Assembly: GCA_020634215.1 (NCBI GenBank)
Contig: JACKCD010000003.1
Location: 1 to 64,000 of the forward strand
Origin: Ardenticatenaceae bacterium
GTDB lineage: Bacteria > Chloroflexota > Anaerolineae > Promineifilales > Promineifilaceae
DNA length: 64,000 bases
Reading direction: 5' to 3'
The translations under genes were made by a program, and so were the position numbers. The notes under the pieces are model-generated. The model did not search any database. It saw only the letters and a program-made list of their open reading frames with translations, and was not told the DNA's origin. Positions 24,387 to 32,506 of this stretch are shown piece by piece (positions within the stretch are counted from its first letter, which is position 1; each line of letters begins with the position of its first letter).

Positions 24387-26846
24387 TTATTCTTCATCCT
24401 CTGTGAAGTCATCATCGCCAATAATACTTACGGAATCAGGAACTTCTTCTACTGACATACTTTGATAATATTGCTCTGCCAGCATTGTTCGGTTGAATTC
24501 AGCAGATGGCTCAAGGGAATAAACCAACTCTTCGATTTCATCAATAGTGGCTCTGAAGAATTCCTTTCGCAAATTAACTTTGTTTACTCTCTGGTTGTTT
24601 AATTTTCGATGGAGGTCCGTTTCTAATTGAGAGGCATTATTTGAGAAAATAAAACTGTGAATATCAAACCTAAAAGGCACAGAGGCATCACCAAGTTCAT
24701 CTACACGATCTTGCGGATTAATTCTGCGAGTCATTCCAATTTTGAAGATGTTCTCTCCAAACGAGCCAAGATTGCTGATGATATAAATGTAACCAGCTTG
24801 GCCATTCTGAAGATTCACAATCTCGTCTTTCTTTGTCTCCACTTCATCAAGATGCGCTTGAACTTTTGCAAGCCGTTCTTCTAACTGCTCGATTTTTGAC
24901 TGGTCATCGGTTGCAGCCATTAATTCTTGTATATTCGTCAATTCAGCTTTGTATTTCAATTCTTCGCTTTCGATTTTCTTACGTTCTTCTTCAAGCGCCT
25001 TTCGTTCTGCCGCCTCCTGGCGCATTTGTTCTCTGAGTGCCTTCTGCTCCTCTTTAATGCGTTCTTTTTGAATGTAATACTCGTATTCAATTTTTATCGC
25101 TTCAATGAATAGGTATTCGATTTCACCAATAAATCTTGCCACAGTAGTAGCAATACTTTGATTCCCATCGCTTGCTATTTTTTGATATTTTGCCGTAATA
25201 GTCTTTATATCTTTTATGGATTTGTCTAACTTGGAGTAACTTAAATTATAGAGAACGTTTTGTAGTTCGGCCTCCAAGGCAATAACCATAAGTTGATAAA
25301 TAGTTGTGTTAGTTCTTGTTGTATATCGGCTCTTATACCTTGCAAGTAAATCCTGAATAACTTTGTTGTTTTGGTTATATAGTTTACGGAGTTCCCGAAT
25401 ATCCATTGAGTGAAGTTTTAGCTTAATGGTCGTTTCTAATATCTCATCAGCCTCAGTTGCTAAGTCATCAGTCACAATTTCTCTGGAAAATCCGTCGTAA
25501 TCAAAGTAACGTTTTGTCGAATACTGCATGCTCTTAAAAAGCGTTTGCAGTTGACGTACCTTGTTAGCATGGAATGTTACAGCTTTCTCGGCCTTTGCAA
25601 TCTCGTCGGAAAGACCTATTGTTTCGTTTTCTGCACTATCTGAGTTTTCATTCAAGCCCCCTTCACTATCCATGTCTCTCTGTCCAATATCCACCGCATC
25701 AATATCAACGAGAGGTTTTACAGGTTTCATTTCCTGCGGCTGAGGGGAAACTTGAGCACCAAGGTCACGCAAGCATACGTGTTTGTCTACACGAGCCAAA
25801 TTGATTTTTAGAAATTTTTCACCGGATGTACGAACAGAAATTAGGCAGGGAGTAATATCTTGGCCAGTTGCGTGGTCAATTGTCGAAACAAATCCATTGA
25901 AGGTTACAATAGCTAGTTGATGCTCCTGATCGGCTTCCAAAACTTCATGAATTGTTCGCAAAGTTACTGATGCAATAACATCTTGATACAACTCTTTGAT
26001 TTCTGCTGGTTTCCGTGGTTTAGGCTCGATTTCATCTTTTGACTTCGTGTACTTGTACTCAAGCACACTCGGAATTATGCTAATATTGGGAAGTTCGTAT
26101 TCAATTACTAGTTCTTTTGAATCAGAGACATAAGCCAAGCGGAAATTCTGTGGAAAGCCATCAGGATATTCGGAACGCTCTAACACCATACTATTGTAAG
26201 CAAGCACGGCTGAGCTATCACCATCTTTGTAACTGGCTTCAAACTCATCCACTTCTTGATTGCGTTGTTGAGTCTCACTTATAAAAGCTTGTTCAGCAGA
26301 TTTGTCTTGAGCAAGGAATTCAGCGAGGCGGCTCTCCCTTTCATCTTCTGCTGCTTTGTGGGATTTTACCGCAGCTGCATACTGTTCTTCGGCAGCTTGA
26401 ATTTCACGCTCATATCTTCCTTTCCCGCCTAAGACGTTTCCGAGAAAGCCTATCGGCTTGACCTGAGCCAGGAAGTGTTCTTTGTCAGGGGCAGGCTTGG
26501 CAGTTGTTAATTCTGACGGGACACGGCGTGGCGAATACTTTTCATGGACACGGAGTGAATCAAAGGTGATTACATCATTCACTTTTAATGTATGTTTCAG
26601 TATGTATTTGAGCGATTCTATTTGTTCGACTAACTCATTGTTTTGATCAGCGACTTCATTTACACGAGCTTCTAGATATCGTTGTTTGTCGGCCTTGTTA
26701 CTTAATGCTTGCGCTCTTTCAGCTTCTCTTAACGCTCTTGCTTGCTCCTTAGCTAAACGTTTTTGCTCTGCTTCCCTTTGCTTTTGTGCCTTAGCTTGTT
26801 CTCTTGCTATAGCATTTATTGTGCTTGTCAAACCCCGCTTCGCCAT
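24387..26846 (-). CDS. Large coiled-coil protein with C-terminal GIY-YIG (T5orf172/MUG113-like) domain
   Basis: An 819-residue protein. N-terminus about 1-90 is a charged coiled coil (KQREAEQKRLAKEQARALRE). A central domain at about 240-410 (YELPNISIIPSVLEYKY, TVxFNGFVSTIDHATGQ, PCLISVRTSGEKFL) resembles a region that precedes Mrr-type endonuclease domains in actinobacterial restriction-like proteins; this is from memory. A second coil (about 600-680) leads to a GIY-YIG-like module: GYIYII (685-690), KIGMTRR (702-708), LETDLHRKL (about 742) and FFR. DUF4041/T5orf172 proteins of this shape are common near phage and defence genes. AT-rich (about 40% GC) and free of the genome palindrome over 2.4 kb, so probably acquired. 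Confidence 0.78.
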   Translation of the reverse strand: MAKRGLTSTINAIAREQAKAQKQREAEQKRLAKEQARALREAERAQALSNKADKQRYLEARVNEVADQNNELVEQIESLKYILKHTLKVNDVITFDSLRVHEKYSPRRVPSELTTAKPAPDKEHFLAQVKPIGFLGNVLGGKGRYEREIQAAEEQYAAAVKSHKAAEDERESRLAEFLAQDKSAEQAFISETQQRNQEVDEFEASYKDGDSSAVLAYNSMVLERSEYPDGFPQNFRLAYVSDSKELVIEYELPNISIIPSVLEYKYTKSKDEIEPKPRKPAEIKELYQDVIASVTLRTIHEVLEADQEHQLAIVTFNGFVSTIDHATGQDITPCLISVRTSGEKFLKINLARVDKHVCLRDLGAQVSPQPQEMKPVKPLVDIDAVDIGQRDMDSEGGLNENSDSAENETIGLSDEIAKAEKAVTFHANKVRQLQTLFKSMQYSTKRYFDYDGFSREIVTDDLATEADEILETTIKLKLHSMDIRELRKLYNQNNKVIQDLLARYKSRYTTRTNTTIYQLMVIALEAELQNVLYNLSYSKLDKSIKDIKTITAKYQKIASDGNQSIATTVARFIGEIEYLFIEAIKIEYEYYIQKERIKEEQKALREQMRQEAAERKALEEERKKIESEELKYKAELTNIQELMAATDDQSKIEQLEERLAKVQAHLDEVETKKDEIVNLQNGQAGYIYIISNLGSFGENIFKIGMTRRINPQDRVDELGDASVPFRFDIHSFIFSNNASQLETDLHRKLNNQRVNKVNLRKEFFRATIDEIEELVYSLEPSAEFNRTMLAEQYYQSMSVEEVPDSVSIIGDDDFTEDEE

Positions 26847-26883
26847 TATTGAACTCCTAAAAAATCAAAAGAGTATTGAGAGT

Positions 26884-26933
26884 AAGAGATTGAGAAAGTG
26901 GAGCAATAATCTCCTAATCTCTCAGTCTCCCCT
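26884..26933. repeat. AGAGATT/GGAGATT-type hairpin, copy 5 (diverged)
   Basis: AAGAGATTGAGAAAGTGGAG faces CTCCTAATCTCTCAGTCTCC; between the hpaG-like gene and the coiled-coil gene. Confidence 0.65.
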
Positions 26934-26934
26934 T

Positions 26935-27669
26935 CTACCCGATCACCTCATTCTCCAATATCCCAATCCCCGGAATTTCCACTCGCACCACGTCACCGAC
27001 GTTGGTGTGGGCAATCCCTTCGGGCGTGCCGGTCCAGATGGTGTCGCCGCGCTGGAGCGTCATAAATTCGCTAAGGTATTCGATGAGTTGTGCAACGCTG
27101 TGGCGCAGGTGGGCGGTGTTACCATCCTGCTTAAGTTCACCGTTGAGCCAGGTTTTGATGCTGGCGTTGGTGGGGTCTACTTCGTCGGGCGTGACCCAAA
27201 CGGGGCCGATGGGGCCAAAGGTGTCGTGGCCTTTGGCTTTAACGGGGGGGCGGTAATAGTTGGTCACATAGTCGCGCACGGTAAACTCGTTGCCGATGGT
27301 GTAGCCCATGACGTAATCGAGGGCGTTGGCGGCGCGGACGTTGCGGCACGAACGGCCGATAATCGCCACCAACTCCCCTTCATAGTGCATATAATCCACG
27401 TTTGGCCGCACCACCTTTGCCTTATGGCCGACAAAGGTGTGGGGCATTTTGTGGAACAAAATCGGGTAGCTCGGTAAATCCAGCCCCAGTTCGGCAGCGT
27501 GGTCAGCGTAGCCCAGCGCCACGCCAATGGCGGTGGAGCCACGCGGGTCAATGGGGGGCAGCCACATCACGTCGTTGGGGTCATAGGCAACAGTGCCAAC
27601 CATTAGCTGGTCGTTTTCATACACGGCTTCGTGAATTTGGCCGTTGTGGGCAAAGCGGGCGAATTTCAT
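26935..27669 (-). CDS. hpaG: Fumarylacetoacetate hydrolase family protein (HpaG-like decarboxylase/isomerase)
   Basis: A 244-residue FAH-fold enzyme. The metal-binding acidic residues are in HYEGELVAIIG (E-x-E pattern of the family), with GYTIGNEFTVRDY and TGTPEGIAHTNVGD closing the site. HpaG-type enzymes decarboxylate and isomerise 5-oxo-pent-3-ene-1,2,5-tricarboxylate in homoprotocatechuate breakdown. hpaD and hpaE are 5-6 kb away on the same strand, separated by the MBL gene, TA pair and coiled-coil gene, which look like later insertions. Could also act on another acylpyruvate, so the symbol is tentative. Confidence 0.8.
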   Translation of the reverse strand: MKFARFAHNGQIHEAVYENDQLMVGTVAYDPNDVMWLPPIDPRGSTAIGVALGYADHAAELGLDLPSYPILFHKMPHTFVGHKAKVVRPNVDYMHYEGELVAIIGRSCRNVRAANALDYVMGYTIGNEFTVRDYVTNYYRPPVKAKGHDTFGPIGPVWVTPDEVDPTNASIKTWLNGELKQDGNTAHLRHSVAQLIEYLSEFMTLQRGDTIWTGTPEGIAHTNVGDVVRVEIPGIGILENEVIG

Positions 27670-27680
27670 GGGTCTCCTTC

Positions 27681-27753
27681 GGAGGAGATTGGAGATTAGA
27701 GATTGGAGATTGATGAAGGTTCACAATCTCTAATCTCCAATCTCTAATCTCTA
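27681..27753. repeat. GGAGATT-type heptamer hairpin, copy 6 (longest)
   Basis: GGAGATTGGAGATTAGAGAT, GGAGATTGATGAAGGTTCAC, then AATCTCTAATCTCC and AATCTCTAATCTCT: four units on each side, between the P-loop gene and the hpaG-like gene. Confidence 0.85.
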
Positions 27754-27756
27754 CTT

Positions 27757-28626
27757 TTAAACGATATACCACCCCTCCACCTGCCGCTCCACCGCCGCTA
27801 CGCCGATGGTGGTTTCCAAATGGGTGATGAGGGCGATGGCTTCGGCGGGGGCGGCTTGGAGTTTGGTGGTGGGGATGTTGAGGTCGTAGACAGAACGGCC
27901 GTTTTTCAGCCGCTCCGTAATGGGCAAAACAGTGAGGTGACGGTACTGCAGCAGGTGGGCATAAACGGCCGTATACACCTCCGGGTCATACGGAATGTCT
28001 CCTTCTGGCACAGTGTCCACCAGCCCAATGTGCTGCCCCAGCTCATAAATATCGCGCCAGTTGATTTGCAGCACGTGGGGCGGCGCGTCATACGCTTCGT
28101 TGGCGTGGCGCGGTTGGGCAATGGTGCGGGCGCGGGCTTGCTCAATCAGGGCGCGGATTTCGCGGGAAGGAACAGGCAGAAAAAACTCGGTTTGCTCGCT
28201 GGCAAGCAGCGATTCCACCCCGTCGTCCCGCCGCTGCGCCAGTTCCACCAGCCGGTTGCCCACCAGCGGCACTTCGCCCACCAGCATATGGCGGGGGTCG
28301 GGGTGGGTTTCATGCCACTGCTGCACCCCCTGCCGCGCCCACAGCCCTGTCGCCTTGCGAATCATGGGGTGGGTAATGCTGTCTACTTCGGGGTAGCGGT
28401 TGAGAATGGTTTCCACTTCAAAGGCGAGGCGGCTGACATCCCATTGCAGGGAGTGGAGAAAACGGCCGTTTTCGTGTGCCAACAGCGACAACTGCTGCAA
28501 ATAAAGGCTCTTCCCCACCCCTGGTAGCCCGGCGAACAACACAATCCGCCGCTGCTGTGCCGCCTCGTTGAGCGTGTGGTAAAGGTCAGAGTTTTGTGGG
28601 AGGATGATGTTGGGGTTTGTTATCAT
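27757..28626 (-). CDS. P-loop ATPase of unknown role
   Basis: A 289-residue protein with a clear Walker A, FAGLPGVGKSLYLQQL, at about residues 33-48. A later acidic box (HMLVGEVPLVGNRLVEL) may take the Walker B place, but no canonical hhhhDE is seen. C-terminal part has INWRDIYELG and a terminal helix. The palindrome is present three times (ENGRF, TAVY, KNGRS). I do not recognise the family. It lies between an hpaG-like gene and a ThDP enzyme on the same strand, with intergenic repeats on both sides, so co-transcription is uncertain. Confidence 0.65.
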   Translation of the reverse strand: MITNPNIILPQNSDLYHTLNEAAQQRRIVLFAGLPGVGKSLYLQQLSLLAHENGRFLHSLQWDVSRLAFEVETILNRYPEVDSITHPMIRKATGLWARQGVQQWHETHPDPRHMLVGEVPLVGNRLVELAQRRDDGVESLLASEQTEFFLPVPSREIRALIEQARARTIAQPRHANEAYDAPPHVLQINWRDIYELGQHIGLVDTVPEGDIPYDPEVYTAVYAHLLQYRHLTVLPITERLKNGRSVYDLNIPTTKLQAAPAEAIALITHLETTIGVAAVERQVEGWYIV

Positions 28627-28639
28627 AAGAATGGCATCG

Positions 28640-28720
28640 CGGATGACGCGGAGTTAGACGGATGTATACGGATTTTTTCTTTTTATCCGCGAAAATCCGT
28701 ATGCATCTGCGTTATCCGCG
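28640..28720. repeat. Inverted repeat with GACGC/GATGCATCTGCGTT arms
   Basis: GCGGATGACGCGGAGTTAGA and ATACGGATTTT face AAAATCCGTATGCATCTGCG and TTATCCGCGC, an imperfect hairpin of about 80 bases between the P-loop and ThDP genes. Confidence 0.65.
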
Positions 28721-28722
28721 CA

Positions 28723-30351
28723 TCAATTTCCCCTTACCTTGGGCAGCTTGCGGAATACGTCTACGCTGGGAACGTCGCCAATGGGGACTTCGATGAGGGT
28801 GGGCAGGTCGGAGGCGAATCCTTTTTCTAAAGCGGCCGTTAATTCCGCAAAGCTTTCAGCCCGATAGCCATTTGCCCCAAACACCCGCGCCAACTCCACA
28901 AAATCAGGGTTGTGCAAATCGGTGGCAATAACGCGGCCACCGTAGTTGTGTTTTTGCATTTGCTGCACGTTGCCATACTGGTTGTTGTTGAAGATGATGG
29001 TGACAAGGCCGATGCGGTGCTGAACGGCCGTTGCCAGCTCCTGCACGCTAAACATAAAGCCACCATCCCCCGCAATTGCCACCACCCGTTTGTCCGGCTG
29101 CGCCACCTTCACCCCCAACGCCGTTGGGAAGCCATAGCCCAGCGTCCCCATATAGCCGGTGGTGATGTAGGTGCGCGGTTTATAGGCTGGGTACAGAATG
29201 CGGCTGGCAAAACCAACCTGGGTTAGTTCGTCCACAAAAATGCCGTCTTCGCCTAGTGCGTCGCGGATGAGGCGCAGGTAGCTTTTTTGTGGCTCCAAAA
29301 AGGTGGTGCGCTCTTCCCATTCGGCTTGCAGTGCCAGCAGTTCATCGCGGCGGGATGGTTTGGCCGGGGTGAGCGTCTGCACCTGACGCAGCAGGTAAGG
29401 AATCGCCTCTTCGGCGCGGGCGGTGATGGAAATGTCCGGTTTGTGAAACAGGTTGTGGGTGGTGGGGTCAACGTCAATTTTGATGAGGGTCATCTGGTCG
29501 TCTACCCCCCAGCCGCCAAACTGAACGCGGCCGTGGGAGCCAACAAACAGCACCGCATCGGTGGTTTTCCACAGTTCGTGGGAGGGGGTGAGGTGGATGC
29601 TGAGGTGGGAACGGCCGTCTATGACCCCATTCCCCGTGCGATACCCCACCACTGGAGCCTGCAAATGTTCGGCCAGCCGAGTGATTTCGCTGCTAACGTT
29701 GAGGGCACCACCGCCGACGTAGATTAACGGCCGTTTTGCCCCTGCCAACACCTTTGCCGCCCTGTCCAACTGCGCCACATCCAGCGGCGGACGATACGGC
29801 GCACGGGGTTCCACTTCCGTGTCCACCTCGGCCCGCCGCATCAGTACATCCATCGGCACTTCCAGCCCCACCGGGCGCGGCCGGCCGGAATTGAGATGAT
29901 AAAATGCCTCGGCCACCATTTCAGGGGCTTGCGCTGGGCTGGTCACTTGCTCCGCCCACTTTGTCATCGTCCGCATGATGGCAAGTTGGTCGTTGATCTC
30001 ATGCAGTTGCCCTTCCCCCTTGCCAATCTTGGCCGTGGGAATTTGCCCCACCAGGCACAGTAGCGGCGCATTCAGCCCATAGGCTGTCACCAGCGCCGCC
30101 GCCGCATTGAGAAAACCAGGGCCAGGGACAATGTTAAACACCCCCACCTTGCCGGAGGCTAGGGCGTAGCCCAGTGCCATATAGGCCGCCCCCTGCTCAT
30201 GCCGCGTATGGATGACGCGAATGCGATTGCCCGCGTCATACAGCGCGTTGTAGAGCCAGTCGTTTTGCACGCCGGGCAGCCCAAACAGCGTGTCCACGCC
30301 GTGCGCCAGAAGGGATTGTACAATGGCTTCGCCGCCTGTGAGTTGAGTCAT
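28723..30351 (-). CDS. Thiamine-diphosphate-dependent enzyme (acetolactate synthase large-subunit-like)
   Basis: A 542-residue ThDP enzyme of the acetolactate synthase/pyruvate oxidase/benzoylformate decarboxylase group. The N-terminal domain has the catalytic Glu in HTRHEQGAAYMA, which activates ThDP. The middle domain has YVGGGALN, and the C-terminal domain has the ThDP motif GDGGFMFSVQELATA...NNNQYGN. True acetolactate synthase is normally paired with a small subunit gene ilvN, absent here, so the product is better called a ThDP-dependent carboligase/decarboxylase of unknown substrate. Confidence 0.88.
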   Translation of the reverse strand: MTQLTGGEAIVQSLLAHGVDTLFGLPGVQNDWLYNALYDAGNRIRVIHTRHEQGAAYMALGYALASGKVGVFNIVPGPGFLNAAAALVTAYGLNAPLLCLVGQIPTAKIGKGEGQLHEINDQLAIMRTMTKWAEQVTSPAQAPEMVAEAFYHLNSGRPRPVGLEVPMDVLMRRAEVDTEVEPRAPYRPPLDVAQLDRAAKVLAGAKRPLIYVGGGALNVSSEITRLAEHLQAPVVGYRTGNGVIDGRSHLSIHLTPSHELWKTTDAVLFVGSHGRVQFGGWGVDDQMTLIKIDVDPTTHNLFHKPDISITARAEEAIPYLLRQVQTLTPAKPSRRDELLALQAEWEERTTFLEPQKSYLRLIRDALGEDGIFVDELTQVGFASRILYPAYKPRTYITTGYMGTLGYGFPTALGVKVAQPDKRVVAIAGDGGFMFSVQELATAVQHRIGLVTIIFNNNQYGNVQQMQKHNYGGRVIATDLHNPDFVELARVFGANGYRAESFAELTAALEKGFASDLPTLIEVPIGDVPSVDVFRKLPKVRGN

Positions 30352-30503
30352 AATTTTGGTAAGCCTATGGTATGTGTGATAGCTGTTTCCAACTGCCCAA
30401 ACGGCCGTTTTCCATCAACAGCGAGGGATCGCCCCCATAACCGACCTAGCCAGCCGATTTAGGAAATCCGGTTGCTTTCTGCCAGTAGGATAGGGTAGCG
30501 AAA

Positions 30504-30537
30504 CAGACAGATTGCTTGCAAATTTGCAATCTGTCTG
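30504..30537. terminator. Hairpin after the DAHP synthase gene
   Basis: Perfect 12-bp arms CAGACAGATTGC (30504-30515) and GCAATCTGTCTG (30526-30537). A second, alternative pairing uses ATTGCTTGCAAAT with ATTTGTAAGCAAT (to 30552), which ends next to the stop codon at 30553. No strong U-run follows, so a terminator role is only likely. Confidence 0.45.
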
Positions 30538-30552
30538 CAGATTTGTAAGCAA

Positions 30553-31653
30553 TTAGAACCCGTATATTTCATGCCGGTGGGCGCTCAGCTTTTTGTCGTA
30601 TCCCACCGCTTCCAGATAATCATCAAACTGGTCAAAATCCATTTGCTGTTTCTGGTCAGAGAGTGCCACCGCCGGGTTGGGGTGAACCTCAACCATGACA
30701 CCATCGGCACCAGCAGCCAGCCCCGCTTTTGTCAATGGCACCAGCAGGTCACGCCGACCGCCAGAGTGGGTAGCATCCACCATCACCGGCAGATGGGTTT
30801 CCAGCTTTGCCAAAGCCACGGCACTGATGTCAAGCGTGTTGCGTGTGTACTGTTCATACGTGCGAATGCCCCGTTCGCACAAAATCACGTTGGGGTTGCC
30901 TTCGCTCAGCACATATTCGGCACTCATAATCCACTCTTCAATGGTGCTGGACAACCCCCGCTTGAGCAGCACAGGACGGTCCGTTTTGCCCACTTCTCTG
31001 AGCAGGGTAAAGTTTTGGCTGTTGCGGGCACCAATTTGCAGCACGTCTACATAGTCCAGGCACACATCCAAGTCGCGGGCATCCATAATTTCGGCGATGA
31101 AATAAAGGCCGTGTTTGTCGCACACTTCTCGCGCCCAGCGCAGTGCTGGTTCGCCCAACCCCTGAAAGCTGTAGGGATTGGTGCGCGGTTTGAAAGCGCC
31201 CCCGCGAAACAGCTTGACACCTCGGCTGGCAACAAATTCGGCCGTTAGATCTACCTGTTCGTATGATTCAATAGCGCAGGGACCGGCCACCAGCACCGGG
31301 GAATGCCCGTTGCCAACAGCTACATCACCAATCATCACCACGGTGTCTTCACGGGCAGCGCGGCTGCTCAGAAACTTGGGTTTTTCCGATGCCTGGCTGG
31401 TCACCATGCTGGCTTGGAAGATATTTTTAAACAGGCTCTTGATGGTGCTGTCATCAAACGGCCCATTGTTGGCATTCACCAACATTTCTAGCATTTCCAG
31501 CTCGCGTTTGGGGTCATATTGCGACATCCCCAGGCTGCTTTGAATGGTGCCAATTTCTTGTGCCAAACGGCCACGTTCGCTGAGCAAACGCAAAATTTCT
31601 AAATTAATTTGGTCAACTTCCCGACGCAATTCCTGTATACGTGTTTGCGGCAT
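30553..31653 (-). CDS. Bifunctional chorismate mutase / 3-deoxy-7-phosphoheptulonate synthase
   Basis: A 366-residue fusion. Residues 1-90 are an AroQ-type chorismate mutase (IQELRREVDQINLEILRLLSERGRLAQEI), and residues 105-360 a type I-beta DAHP synthase related to KDO8P synthase: VAGPCAIES, FRGGAFKPRT, GARNSQNFTLL, LKRGL, DATHSGG. The enzyme joins PEP and erythrose 4-phosphate at the entry of the shikimate path; the mutase domain typically serves as the allosteric sensor for prephenate/chorismate. Same design as Bacillus AroA(G). Single gene, followed by a hairpin. Confidence 0.93.
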   Translation of the reverse strand: MPQTRIQELRREVDQINLEILRLLSERGRLAQEIGTIQSSLGMSQYDPKRELEMLEMLVNANNGPFDDSTIKSLFKNIFQASMVTSQASEKPKFLSSRAAREDTVVMIGDVAVGNGHSPVLVAGPCAIESYEQVDLTAEFVASRGVKLFRGGAFKPRTNPYSFQGLGEPALRWAREVCDKHGLYFIAEIMDARDLDVCLDYVDVLQIGARNSQNFTLLREVGKTDRPVLLKRGLSSTIEEWIMSAEYVLSEGNPNVILCERGIRTYEQYTRNTLDISAVALAKLETHLPVMVDATHSGGRRDLLVPLTKAGLAAGADGVMVEVHPNPAVALSDQKQQMDFDQFDDYLEAVGYDKKLSAHRHEIYGF

Positions 31654-31781
31654 ACCTGTATCCTCTTCAAAAGCAAAAATAATGATGCCCTATTGTAGCA
31701 CTTCGCAGAAAATATGCTTGACTGGTTCTCGGCAGGGGACAGTGGCTGCGCCAACGGCCGTTTATTAACCATCCCCCCTGT

Positions 31782-32240
31782 TTATCCGTGCTGTTCCCAA
31801 AGCTGCCGCGTCAACTGCATTTGCCCCACGTGTTCGGCCGTGTGTTCAAGGGCGTGGAGCAGTGACCACCCAATGGAAAACGGCCGTTTGTCGTGCATCG
31901 GCGATGCCATGCCCCGCCCCAAATCCTTGATGGTTAAACCAGTGAGCGTTTGCTGGCTATGGGTTAGGGTATTGTCGAGCAGGGTTTGCAGGGAAACGGC
32001 CGTTTGTCCCTGCGCCATAAACTCGGCCGGCCGATCCCGCGCCACCATATCCCCGCCAGCCATCACCCCCACCCAATACCGTTCCGCCCAGGCCGTGTGG
32101 GTCACCAAAACCGTCAGCGAATTCATCTCCTCGCCCGGCTGCCAATCCAGGGCTGCCTCATCCAGCCCGGCAATTGCTTCGCCTGCCATTCGGTGTAAAT
32201 CGGCTAATCGCTCATAATAATCCGCAAAAAATGATTCCAT
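31782..32240 (-). CDS. DinB-family protein
   Basis: A 152-residue four-helix-bundle protein starting at the ATG at 32240, with GGGAG 10 bases upstream. Metal-binding His pattern of DinB is visible: VTHTAWAERYW in helix 2 and LLHALEHTAEHVGQMQLTRQLW in helix 4. DinB-like proteins include thiol transferases and many of unknown role. Contains two copies of the palindrome (TAVS and KRPFS). Isolated between DAHP synthase and the divergent WS/DGAT gene. Confidence 0.85.
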   Translation of the reverse strand: MESFFADYYERLADLHRMAGEAIAGLDEAALDWQPGEEMNSLTVLVTHTAWAERYWVGVMAGGDMVARDRPAEFMAQGQTAVSLQTLLDNTLTHSQQTLTGLTIKDLGRGMASPMHDKRPFSIGWSLLHALEHTAEHVGQMQLTRQLWEQHG

Positions 32241-32441
32241 GGTGCTGTTTCTCCCGCTTATGCTTAATCTGATCAAGCCATCAATCTTGCCTGATGTTGG
32301 CAATAATACCTGAACGATGAAATTCTTGTACAGAAAATCATCAAAGATTTTGCAGATGGGAAAAATCTGTGTCATCGGCGAAATCTTTGATAACCTTTTT
32401 TGTCGGCAACTGACCTACGTTATGAATTGCAAGCCGAAACC

Positions 32442-32470
32442 GCGCCCAAAACGGCCGTTTCGCCTATAAT
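32442..32470 (+). promoter_or_regulatory. Candidate promoter of the WS/DGAT gene with the palindrome in its spacer
   Basis: A perfect TATAAT (32465-32470) lies 36 bases before the ATG. The expected -35 place (GCGCCC) is poor, and the palindrome AACGGCCGTT (32450-32459) fills the spacer, so the palindrome could be a binding site here. Confidence 0.4.
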
Positions 32471-32506
32471 CTTCCCAGATGTCAACCGCAATACGAGGAA
32501 CTAACC

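Noticed and set aside
28723..30351. ilvB (true acetolactate synthase)
   Set aside because: No ilvN or other branched-chain genes nearby and the protein is shorter than usual; kept as a general ThDP enzyme.
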